Source of the DNA: Proteromonas lacertae
Taxonomy: Eukaryota > Sar > Bigyra > Opalinata > Proteromonadidae
Direction: 5' to 3'
Length of the DNA: 64,000 nucleotides
Assembly: GCA_002245135.1 (NCBI GenBank)
Contig: NGBS01000873.1
Span: 124,001-188,000 of the forward strand
The notes beneath the pieces were generated by a model that saw only the letters and a list, made by a program, of their open reading frames with translations, was not told the origin of the DNA and made no database searches. Below, piece by piece: positions 38,141-49,345 of the stretch (position 1 is the first letter of the stretch; each line of letters opens with the position of its first letter). The position numbers and the translations under genes were made by a program.

Positions 38141-38260
38141 ATGAATAAGAGAGTTACTTGGTATTTTATTGTTTATTATCTAAACTAATATTATAGGAAC
38201 CCTATCGAAAGATCATATTTTCCAGGAGATGACAGAATTCATTTTCAAAATCCACTGTAA
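38141..38260 (+). CDS. Putative 27-residue spliced micro-ORF
   Basis: Exons 38141-38160 and 38197-38260 with a clean 36-nt GTATTT-to-TATAG intron encode MNKRVTWNPIERSYFPGDDR plus HFQNPL. The splice junction creates the Trp codon and the composition is unlike the AT-rich spacer around it. It ends 20 bases before the ATG of the deaminase-fusion gene, so it could be a small gene, an upstream ORF of that gene or chance. No homologue is known to me. Confidence 0.35.
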
Positions 38261-38280
38261 ACTTTATTTTAAATATTGAT

Positions 38281-40110
38281 ATGAATAGATCGGATATGGA
38301 GGAACCACATTATTTTAACAGAGGTTATACACAAAACAATGAAGGCATTAAAACGGGATTGTTTGTGTTTGGGGATAAAACAGAAGTAGATATAACAGAT
38401 TATCCTCTGTTTATAACCAAAAAGCTAAGAGAAGAACAATTAGAAGAAAGAGCAAAACAAATTTCAAAAATGTCGTATACAATAGTGGAATGTAATAGAG
38501 GAGCAGTAATATCTACAAACTTAAGAGATTCAAATAACATATTTGAAGGAGCTTTAATAGAAAACAACATAAATAATGAAGTAATTTGTGCAGAAGAGAA
38601 TGCTTTAATTCAATTGGTAGAAAGACATAATAATTTAATACAAATAGAATTGATAGTAATATATGTCGATAGTGACGAATTATACTATCCATGTGGTAAA
38701 TGTTTACAAAGAATTAGTGACTTTGTGAATAGAAACAATGATGATAAAGATTGTTATATTCTCTTAATGTGTAATAAAAATATAGAAAAATTGTATAAAT
38801 TATCAACTTTATATCCATTTAATAACACAAATACAAGTAACAGAAGAATAAATATCATAAATGAAAATAATAAAACATTAAATTATAACAATAATATACC
38901 ATTTGATGAAAATAACATAATGAGTTGGAAGAATAGTGATATATGTAATTGGTTAATTGAAATAGGATATAAAAAATATGTAAGACAATTTGAATATAGT
39001 AATATCACTGGAAAAACATTATTTATTTTACAAGAAAACGATTTAGAGAATATAGGAATCCCAGTAAATGTAATACCTAATTTAATGAGATGTATAAATA
39101 GCCTATTAAATCAAGATCTATTAAAACATGGTTTAGATGTTGATAGAATAAATGATTATATCTGTTTATTAGATGGTCAAAGAGTGAGAAGTATTTGTAG
39201 ATTAAAACGATATTTTGATAAATATGATTTAGACAGAGATGGTTGTGTAAATAGAAGTGAATTAATGTTATTATTGGAAGATTTACATGTTTATAATAAT
39301 GAAATGTTAAGAGGTTGGTTGGAAAGAAGAAGTGAAGAAGATTGTTTGCTGATATTTGAGGATTTTGTTGATGCTTATATGACTTTTATACAAAATAATA
39401 AAGAACCACATTCTCCATTATCTAGTAGAAGTCATAAAAGAATATTAAGAAAAAGAAAAGAGGATGAATATAATACAATAATGCAAAGGATGAAATGGAG
39501 AGAGTATAACTTTATATATATACATATATATTCAAATAGTTATGTAAGATATTTAGATTCAAATAGTGTTCATCGATTACAGTATTGGTTTAATAAATAC
39601 GATGATAATGGAGATGGTAGATTATCATTGAAAGAATGTATGGAATTGTTTGAAGATCAAGGATATAAATTAGATGAAGAAAGATTGAAGAATTTCTTAA
39701 TGGGAAGAGGTCATGTGACTATGGATGGATATTATGATGATAATTTGTTAAATTTTTATGATATTGCTGAAGTGGCATTAGTATTTTGCAAGAAAAGAGA
39801 AGGTGATGATAATAAAGAAAAAGAAAAGGAGAAAGAAAAAGAAAAACAGAATAATGTAAGCGAAAATAATGAATTTAATAATACTAATAAATCGTTGAGT
39901 GAATCGAAAATGGGTGATGATTTTAATGTCAGTAAACCTATTGGAAAATACCAAATAAATTATCAAATTATACTTAATCTCTATTACAATTGTTGTTTAG
40001 AGTGTTCAAAATTAATCATAATCAACCTATTTGAAATGCATACTATCATTAGTTATTTAGTTACTCCATCATTGAATTTAGTAGCACTTTATCAAAATGA
40101 AAGTGACTAA
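38281..40110 (+). CDS. Cytidine-deaminase-like/SAM/EF-hand fusion protein
   Basis: The start MNRSDMEEPHYFNRGYTQNN leads into a cytidine-deaminase-like domain (about residues 50-170) with the zinc signature VICAEENAL and YYPCGKCLQRISDF. That is CAE plus PCxxC as in tetrameric cytidine deaminases, so catalytic residues are kept. A SAM domain follows at about 215-285 (MSWKNSDICNWLIEIGYKKY, ENDLENIGIPV). Two EF-hand loops come next: DKYDLDRDGCVNRSEL and NKYDDNGDGRLSLKEC, both with good calcium ligands. A 36-nt stop-free intron (39504-39539) should be removed. The C-terminus has a Lys/Glu tract and a hydrophobic end of unclear reality. A calcium-responsive, oligomerising deaminase-like protein is the inference; the substrate is unknown. 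Confidence 0.8.
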   Translation: MNRSDMEEPHYFNRGYTQNNEGIKTGLFVFGDKTEVDITDYPLFITKKLREEQLEERAKQISKMSYTIVECNRGAVISTNLRDSNNIFEGALIENNINNEVICAEENALIQLVERHNNLIQIELIVIYVDSDELYYPCGKCLQRISDFVNRNNDDKDCYILLMCNKNIEKLYKLSTLYPFNNTNTSNRRINIINENNKTLNYNNNIPFDENNIMSWKNSDICNWLIEIGYKKYVRQFEYSNITGKTLFILQENDLENIGIPVNVIPNLMRCINSLLNQDLLKHGLDVDRINDYICLLDGQRVRSICRLKRYFDKYDLDRDGCVNRSELMLLLEDLHVYNNEMLRGWLERRSEEDCLLIFEDFVDAYMTFIQNNKEPHSPLSSRSHKRILRKRKEDEYNTIMQRMKWREYNFIYIHIYSNSYVRYLDSNSVHRLQYWFNKYDDNGDGRLSLKECMELFEDQGYKLDEERLKNFLMGRGHVTMDGYYDDNLLNFYDIAEVALVFCKKREGDDNKEKEKEKEKEKQNNVSENNEFNNTNKSLSESKMGDDFNVSKPIGKYQINYQIILNLYYNCCLECSKLIIINLFEMHTIISYLVTPSLNLVALYQNESD

Positions 40111-41564
<1,454 letters not shown>

Positions 41565-41684
41565 TAAAAAGTTATAATATGATATTATAAATCATTTTTG
41601 TTTTTTATAATAAATTTTAAATGTATATTTGTATAACAAAATACATAAGATAAATAGATAAATATATATATTTCTATAATAATT

Positions 41685-44181
41685 CTATAGAAAATCATCA
41701 TCATCACCAAAGTCATCATCCAAATCCTCTTCTTCATCTTCTTCTTGTTGATTCTCATCATTATCTTCCTCAACATTTGGTAATTCTGTAATTCCACCTT
41801 CTGTATTTCCATTTTGATGATTTGATATTTCATCTGGAGATTCTCTTAAAAAGTCATCATCACCACCATCTTCTTCTTCTTCATTATTGTTTTCAACCTT
41901 TGAAGGATTTTCAGAATGTAAATTCATCATCATTATCTCCAAATGTATCTGTAGATGGTTGTTGTTCAAATTCTGTTTCTTGTTTTGATTGTTCTTCATT
42001 CTCTTCTTCTTTTGAAGGTTCTTCTTCTTTGTTATTTTCAATTTCAACTTCTTCTTTATGATGGGTTTTCAGATGCAAATTCATCATTACTGCTTTGTTC
42101 ATGTTCTTCATCCTCTTTTGTTAATTCTTCTTCTTTATTTTCTTCTTCTTCATTATTGTTTTCAACCTTTGAAGGATTCTCAGAAATAAAATCATCATCA
42201 TTATCTCCAAATGTATCTGTAGATGGTTGTTGTTCAAATTCTGTTTCTTGTTTTGATTGTTCTTCATTCTCTTCTTCTTTTGAAGGTTCTTCTTCTTTGT
42301 TATTTTCATCTTCAACTTCTTCTTTTGAAGGATTCTCAGATGCAATTCACCAACGTGTCTGTAGATGGTTGTTGTTCAAATTCTGTTTCTTGTTTTGATT
42401 GTTCTTCATTCTCTTCTTCTTTTGAAGGTTCTTCTTCTTTGTTATTTTCAATTTCACTTCTTCTTTAGATGGTTTTCAGATGCAATTCATCATTATGCTT
42501 TGTTCATGTTCTTATCTCTTTTGTTATTCTTCTTCTTTATTTTCTTTTCTTTTATTGTTTTCAACTTTGAAGATTTCAGAAATAAATATCATCATTATTC
42601 AATGTATCTGTAGATGGTTGTTGTTCAATTCTGTTTCTTGTTTTGATTGTTCTTCATTCTCTTCTTCTTTTGAAGGTTCTTCTTCTTTGTTATTTTCATC
42701 TTCAACTTCTTCTTTTGAAGGATTCTCAGATGCAAATTCACCAAACGTGTCTGTAGATGGTTGTTGTTCAAATTCTTCTTGTTCTAATTGTTTTTCTTGT
42801 TCTTCTTCTTTTTTATCACCTTCTACTGAAGCTATACTTGGCTGTGCATCATACAAATCCTTCTGACTTAGACTAGTAGTATTGGCTATATGACTATATT
42901 TAGAATAATCAGTTTCATAAGATGGTTGTACTGACACAGATTCATTTTGACATATGAATTCTTTCAATTGTGTTGAATCATATTCACTAATACTTCCATA
43001 TTGACCAAATACTGGTATTTCATCACCATCTTCATATACTTTATTAACATCATTATTCTCACTAAGTTTAGTTTCATTCGGTTTTTCTTCATTCTTCTTT
43101 TCTTCATTTTGTTGTTCTTCTTGTTGTTTTTGTTTCTTAACATAATTACTACTTCTTCGTTTATATGACTCTCTCTTCTTATTCTTATCAACTGAAGGAG
43201 GTTGTGGTTGTTGTTCCTCTTCTGCCTTTGATGTTCTTTTTATTGATCGTTTATTATGAGGCGTATGTTCAACTGGTGGTTTAGAATCTGGTGGATGTGG
43301 CTGTTGTTGTTGTTGTTGTTGTTTTTGTTGTTGTTGTATTGCTAATTCTACTTCATCTTCTCCATTATCTTCAGATATTATACCAGTTGGATTTTCTCTA
43401 TTCTCTTCTAATGGAGGTAATTGTGCTTTATTTAATACAGGCTAATATATATAATTATAAATAAGATATATATATACAGATAATAATTCTGAATCTTCTT
43501 GAGTAATAAAACAATTATCACTTGTATGTTGTGATCTCATTAATGATCTTTTTGATTCTCTACTCATTGATCTTTGCTTTCTTTTCTCTTTTATTTCTGA
43601 AGGTGATAAAGGTGTTTTTGGACTATTTATTACACTACTTCGTGCACTACTTACTGTACTCATTGCACGATACTATTTTATTGTTATTAAAAATAAATTT
43701 ATACTGTTCTTTCATATCTTCTTCTCTCTATTTCTAATAATTGTTTTCTTTTTTCATCTTGAGCTATTTTTTTCTCTGTTGCTTCTTTATGTCTTTGTTC
43801 TGCAGTTCTTGCCATTTCCTATGGTTTAGAATTATTATAATAACCCTATACTATTTTATGTGTTGTTGTTGTAATTGTATTGTCTTTCCATAATCGATAC
43901 ATCAGAAATCCTGAAAATCTATTCAAATAGTAATTTAAAATATTAATACGATGAATTCTTACCATACCATGGCCTAGGAGCATTTAAATCAACTTCTGGT
44001 GGTCTTGGAACTGGATTTCCATTTTCATCATAATCCTCTTCCTATTAATAAATAATAAAAAATAATTATACTTCAATTCCAATGTCTGCAGCACATAATG
44101 GAGTAGTATGAGTAATATATGGTAACTAAATCAATAAAGAGAAATATATACTTTCTTCAAAATATCCATAGATTGCCACAT
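41685..44181 (-). CDS. Acidic tandem-repeat protein with conserved N-terminus
   Basis: Exons from 44181 (MWQSMDILKK) through introns near 44126-44151, 44043-44075, 43919-43980, 43819-43849, 43669-43701 and 43442-43480 join in frame. The N-terminal 80 residues are distinctive (LPYITHTTPLCAADIGIE, PRPPEVDLNAPRPWYGFLMY), then comes a basic helix (RTAEQRHKEATEKKIAQDEK) and a Gln/Pro/Ser-rich region. The C-terminal third is an acidic array whose unit contains FEQQPSTDTFG, NPSKEEVE, EEEPSKEEENEEQSKQETE, repeated about four to five times, ending in Asp-rich DDDFGDDDDFL. Frame breaks inside the array (for instance near 42350 and 42630) coincide with missing A or T bases against sister units, so the repeat is probably mis-assembled. 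Function unknown. Confidence 0.6.
41920..42790 (-). repeat. Tandem repeats within acidic protein gene
   Basis: A roughly 120-270 base unit recurs with near identity at about 41945, 42205, 42355, 42600 and 42745 (each opening with GTATCTGTAGATGGTTGTTG or its GTGTCTG variant). Blocks differ by one-base gaps and by presence or absence of an inserted ENKEEELTKE-type segment. This is intragenic expansion of an acidic protein repeat. Confidence 0.75.
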
Positions 44182-44318
44182 TTTGATTTGTGGTTGCTAA
44201 ATGATTAAAAACAATAAAATATAAAAAAAACTGTTTATAATTCAAACTATCGGCTTGATTATCTATTTTGAATAAAACAAGAAAATAAGAATAATAATTC
44301 ATATCTATTTATATAATT

Positions 44319-46272
44319 CTATTTTTTGTTTAATTTAGCTGCACATTGTTTCATTTTATTTTTGAGCTTTGAAGGATTGCTAACCATTTCAATAATTTCT
44401 TTAATTTCCATGTCTAATAACATTCCAGTAATTTGTGGAGCTTTTTCAGGATATTCATTAAATACAGAATAATATAGTTTTTCACTTAGTTCTTTCTTTT
44501 TATCTTCTTCTTCTTTTGCCTTTTCAATTAAAGATCTTGATAATGGTTTACTTGACTGCTGTTTAGTTGGTTGCATTTTATTTGATTCTTTCTGATTAAA
44601 AGTTACTAAATCAGCCCAGGTATGTTTTTGTTGTTGATGCGGTATATCATTCAATTTTTCTTCAACAGTATAATTAATACGATTTTTAGATAAAAGTGAT
44701 AATGTTTCCTGAATCTTTCTTTTTAGAATATCAGGATTATCAATCATCTTCATAATATCAGGTATTTTCATATCTAATAATATACTAGCAATCTTTGGTG
44801 CTTTCTTTGGTAGAGTTTCAGATATTTTTTCATACAAATAATTACCTAAAACATCCTTTTGTTCATTAATAGTTATACAGTTTACTATTAATGATTGAGA
44901 TAAAGATTGTTGTCTTTGAGGTTGAGGTTGTATAGAAGGAGGTATTGGTTGTTGTTGTTGCTGCTGCTGCTGTTGTTGTTGCTGTTGTTGCATTGGTAAT
45001 CGTAATGGTGATATTACAATACCTTGACGAATAATTGGTTGTGGTTGTGATGATGTTTCCTTTTCATCTATTGGCATTCCACTACCAGAAGATGTAGAAG
45101 ATGATTGCAATTTCTCTTCTGTAATACTACTAAATTCATCAATTAATTGTTGAATTCTATTATCCAACATATCAGGAGTATCAATTATTTTAAATATCTT
45201 AGACATTTCATTTCTAATATTCTCAGTTATCAATTAATATCTTCCAGTTATGCGATAATACTACAAAAAATTTCTTTTGTAAACGGTTATTAATATATTT
45301 TCTAATTTTTCTCTTTTGATTATCAACTGTTTTACTCTTACCAATAATTGATTGAGATAATGTTTGGGGAGGTAATACTATCATTTCTTGTGCTAGTGGC
45401 TGTTCTCTTATTAGGATTTTTGGTGGTTGTGGCATATCTATCATTGATCTATTTGATCTACTTATATATTTTACAATACAAAATGGTTTTCCTCCAAATG
45501 ATAAAGGTTTTCCATTCAAACTCTCAACTATATTTACAGCTTGTTCATTTGTTTCAAAACATACATATCCATACCCTTTATCAACTTTAATACTTTCTAC
45601 ATTACCACCATGATTCTTAAATAAGCTTATTAAATCATCTTTTTCCCATGTTTTTGGATAGAATTTAAAATAACAATTTCTCCATGTATTTTTATTATCT
45701 TCAGCTTCCTTTTCATTATTTTCCTTCATATTATCTAATAATGATAAACATTCTCTGATTTTCATATCAAATATGGGTGGATTATCAATCATAAATAATA
45801 TTTCTGGTAATTCCATTTGTATCAACATATTACTTATATCGTTTGCTGCATATGGATGAAGTTTGTGTATTTTTTCATATATATACTTCTTTACAACATT
45901 CAGCTGTTCTTCCATTGTTTTAGCATTTGCTAAAATTGAATGAGAATGTGATGGTGATAATGACTGTAATGTGTATGACATATTCATTACTTCAACATTT
46001 ACTTTATTTAATTTTTCACTATTTATCACATTATTTATATCTTTAATTTTTTCTTTTAATAGTGAAGGAGTATTGATGAGTGATATTAAATCAGATATTT
46101 CCATTGACGATAAACTTTTAACTATTTCTTCACTATTTTCTAGATGTAATTTATCAACTGTTTCTTTTATATACTGATTAAGTATTTTCTTTTTTTCTTC
46201 TATTGTTTTACAGCAGAATACTGATTGAGATAAATGTTGTTTCTGTATATCTACATTTATTTCTATTTTCAA
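44319..46272 (-). CDS. Five-MLLE (PABC) plus RRM protein
   Basis: Two exons (46272-45265, 45221-44319; 43-nt intron) give 636 residues. MLLE-type domains, the peptide-binding module at the C-terminus of poly(A)-binding protein, appear at about 25-83, 115-180, 310-370, 455-515 and 573-633. Key blocks are EISDLISLINTPSLLKEKI, LPEILFMIDNPPIFDMKI, SKIFKIIDTPDMLDNRI, IPDIMKMIDNPDILKRKI and IKEII with NPSKLKNKM. Each is preceded by an LSQS-like linker that mirrors the PABP linker before its MLLE. One RRM lies at 198-272 (CYFKFYPKTWEKDD, KGYGYVCFETNEQAV as RNP1-like). A poly-Gln tract separates the halves. PABP has one MLLE and four RRMs; here the ratio is inverted, so it may be a multivalent PAM2-peptide hub on RNA. 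Confidence 0.8.
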
Positions 46273-46286
46273 AAATATTAATTATA

Positions 46287-47098
46287 TTATATTATACTAT
46301 CTAATTCAGCTTTCAAATCTTTTAATGTTATTCGATTGGATGGAATAAACTGTAACATTTTCTTTAATACACTATTGTATATCTTTGAATCATTACATCT
46401 TAATTCGTAATATACACCTTCTGATATATTTTTTATAGTTTTCTCTATTGATTCTCCTTTAAATGCGTGTTTTTTACTCAATATATAGTAATATATACAT
46501 CCTATACTCCAAATATCACTTTTATCAGTAATTAGTTTATTTGCAATTGTCTCAGGACTCATATATGCTATTTTATCTTCAGATAATACGATGTTTTTAC
46601 CATAAAGTGAATTCTTACAGTAATCAGCAATTCTTATTGTATTTTCGTCAATAAAAATATTATTAGGGTGAAGATTTCCATTCACAATGTTCTTTCCATG
46701 TAAACTCAAATTACAATCACATATGGACATGAATGTATCTAATATATTATCTTCATTGAAGAAATTTAAGGCACTGACTGATGAGAGAGAGTGTGGATAT
46801 TCATACATTTCTAATAATACATACTCATCGTATGCATAAATTTTATCATATTCAGCAAGTGTCTCTATACCTAATTTCTTGATTTGTTGAATTAGCCTTA
46901 AATACTTGATATAATTCGTTTTACTTACATCTTTTATATTTATTTTGTTGAATCTTCTTTTCGCATTAGTCACAATATCATAAACACTGTAAGATTTACC
47001 TTCAACCTCTTGAATTGACTATTAAATAATAAATGGAGATATACTGAGTATTGAAAATTATTTTGTAATAACACAGGAAGATTATTTGCTTCAGACAT
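46287..47098 (-). CDS. Kinase-like protein, probable pseudokinase
   Basis: Two exons (47098-47075, 47018-46287; 56-nt intron) give 251 residues starting MSEANNLPSIQEVEGKSYSV. The kinase C-lobe is clear: VNGNLHPNNIFIDENTIRIA, YMSPETIANK, KSDIWSIGCIYYYIL, and a terminal helix with PSNRITLKDLKAEL. The catalytic HRD Asp is replaced (NGNLHPNN) and DFG reads ADYC, and the N-lobe is short, so catalysis is doubtful. The same HGxL-HPxN wording occurs in the ARM-kinase-LRR gene at 26.7-29.7 kb, suggesting one lineage-specific family. It lies 14 bases upstream of the MLLE gene on the same strand. Confidence 0.75.
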
Positions 47099-47552
47099 TC
47101 AATGTGAAGTTCAGTGGGTATAATAATTTTGGCTAAAATAAAATCCCCAAAATCTTTTAAAATACTTTATTTCTCGTTTTATTCACAACTAAATATCAAT
47201 ATCACTCTATTTACATGATCTGTACACCTGCATTATAGTCTCTGTATAAAATAATTTAATAGTTTTAGACTTGTATTCTTTAAAGTCCTAATACTAACGA
47301 ATATAAATATTGTCATTAATTCTGTAAATAACATTCAATAACAATCATCTAATCTAATCATAAAACCATTCATCTTGTATGTTTAAGTATTTACAACTTA
47401 GAATTATATGCAAAGCTAAAGCATTAGTATTATATTTCATCTTTAATTCTTAAAAGTCTTATAAAATCAACTTTCTTTAAATAGCTGGTGCAAAAAATTA
47501 GGATGAATTTAACCCCATAATTTTATCAGTTATTCTTTTTCTTCAAGATAGT
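47099..47552. other. Intergenic spacer between divergent genes
   Basis: About 450 AT-rich bases between the kinase-like gene (minus strand) and the cyclin gene (plus strand). It should contain both promoters. I see no ORF with coding character, no tRNA and no repeat. Confidence 0.5.
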
Positions 47553-48706
47553 ATGTCTACCGATAGAGAAACGTATGGAATTCGTTTTATTTAATTATTT
47601 AATAGCAAAATGAACAATATGAAAAATAGTAGCCGCAATGAGTCAAAAGAATGTATAAAAGTCTATTTATATCCATTTTAATTAGCATATACATTTCGTG
47701 GAGTACGAGACAAAGGGAATAGAAGTTCTGTATTTATATTCTGTTTAATTGTTTGTAATAGCAAAGACTTAGCAGAAGATTTGATATAGACCCAAGCTCA
47801 AGTAAACCCTCATGGCTTTGCGATGAGTTAGCAACTGCAGATGGTATATTTTATAACTTTTTTAAAACTCATTTATAAAATATAGATTGTCAGTTGATTG
47901 ATTTAGGTAAAAAAGCATTTCTTAAGCATAAAACTATTAAGAAAATGCGTAGATCCAATTCGACAAACACACTATACCTAAAAGATGAAATTGATAAATT
48001 TGATAATCGTCAGCTGTTACATTGTATAGCTGTTGTATTACACCAACTAATGGAAAATGCATCCAATCCAAAATTATCTCAAAATACCGAATATGAGTTA
48101 TTCAATCAAATGTATCCAGATGCCCCTCCATCTTATTCAACTAAAGTTCCAGTAACTTCAATAGATGATATATGGAATTTTTTACTCAAATTATCAGAAA
48201 AAGCACAATTAGAAAGTGAATGCATCGTAATGTCAATTATATATATCGAAAAGTTCTTAGAATGTACAAAAGGATTAATGCCATTGAGATGGTATAATTG
48301 GGCAGCTCTAGTAGTGGTTAGTTTTATGTTAGCTTCAAAAGTGTGGGATGACTTCAGTATGTGGAATTGCGACTTTAGTGCCATTTGTCCATTTTTAGAT
48401 TTGAAACGACTAAATAAATTAGAGTCAATGTTTTTGAATTCTGTTCATTTTGATGTTAGAATTACTAGTAGTACTTATGCTAAATATTATTTCAAATTAC
48501 AAACAATGCTTGATTTACCTGATGATTATATCACCGTATATAACTCTCCAGTTGCTGTTGATAAAAGAATTGAAGAAATGAAGAATAGTTCGATAATGAA
48601 TAGAGGTAAAAGTAGTGATATGGATTTAATAGGAAAAAGAAAAGTTAGTATTCCCAAAGTATCATTAGAAGAATATATATCAGCAAGAAAAAAATCAACT
48701 CACTAA
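47553..48706 (+). CDS. Cyclin Y (Pho80-like) homologue
   Basis: Five exons (47553-47572, 47606-47660, 47686-47724, 47762-47843, 47886-48706) give 338 residues. The cyclin box matches cyclin Y: SECIVMSIIYIEKFLE, LRWYNWAALVVVSFMLASKV, WDDFSMWNCDFSAI, RLNKLESMFLNSVHFDVRI and SSTYAKYYFKLQ. Upstream, RRSNSTNTLYLKD resembles the conserved phospho-motif before the box of cyclin Y. Cyclin Y activates CDK14/16-type kinases and sits at membranes in animals. No myristoylation Gly follows the Met here. Introns are 25-42 nt. Confidence 0.9.
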
Positions 48707-48868
48707 ATCTATACTTTGGTGGTGATTGTAAGTAACAGAGACGAATAGTAATGATAAATTTTAATTTTTTGATTATATTATATGTGATTCTATTATGAGT
48801 TTATTGAGAAAAGTGAAAAAACAGGAATTAAACATCAAACATTTGTCATTCGTATTTTGATTTTTAAA

Positions 48869-49253
48869 ATGGTATTTTTGTCATTTTTATCTCAATAGTC
48901 GAACAAAAGAAACATTTTGGATTTAAAAAAGAATATGGATAAATTGGTTAGAATAAAGATGCAAGGAGGAAGAGAAGGTATAACATTTTTATTTATTTTA
49001 GTTGTTGGATTGCTCAAAGGGTATGATGACTTAGCAAATATTGTATTACATGATACCATTGAATATTTAAGAGGTAAATATCAATTTTTATGTTATATCT
49101 ATAGATCCTTCAGATCCTTACAACATAACCGATGAAACAAGAAAATTGGGTGTTGTTGTATTGAGAGGACCATCATTAATGATGGTAACACCAATGGAAG
49201 GTTATGAAGAAATTGATAATCCTTTCTTAACTAACAATGAAGAAAATGAGTAG
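48869..49253 (+). CDS. LSM7: LSM7, U6 snRNA-associated Sm-like protein
   Basis: Four exons (48869-48871, 48899-48977, 49002-49073, 49105-49253) give exactly 100 residues, the size of LSM7. Exon 1 is only the ATG. The Sm1 motif is ILDLKKNMDKLVRIKMQGGR, then VVGLLKGYDDLANIVLHD, TIEYLRDPSDPYNITDETRK, and Sm2 LGVVVLRGPSLMMVTPMEG. LSM7 is part of the Lsm2-8 ring on U6 snRNA and the Lsm1-7 ring in mRNA decay. Introns are 27, 24 and 31 nt. Confidence 0.96.
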
Positions 49254-49345
49254 ATCTGTTATAAAGATAATTATTTATTTATAAGAATTGTTGAGTTGGT
49301 ATATTTTAAAAAGATCAAACTTATTTATTTGGCTTGGATCAACAA

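Noticed and set aside
41822-42866. Several overlapping plus-strand ORFs rich in Ser, Leu and Phe
   Set aside because: They mirror the acidic repeat gene on the other strand; composition is that of antisense Glu/Lys codons.
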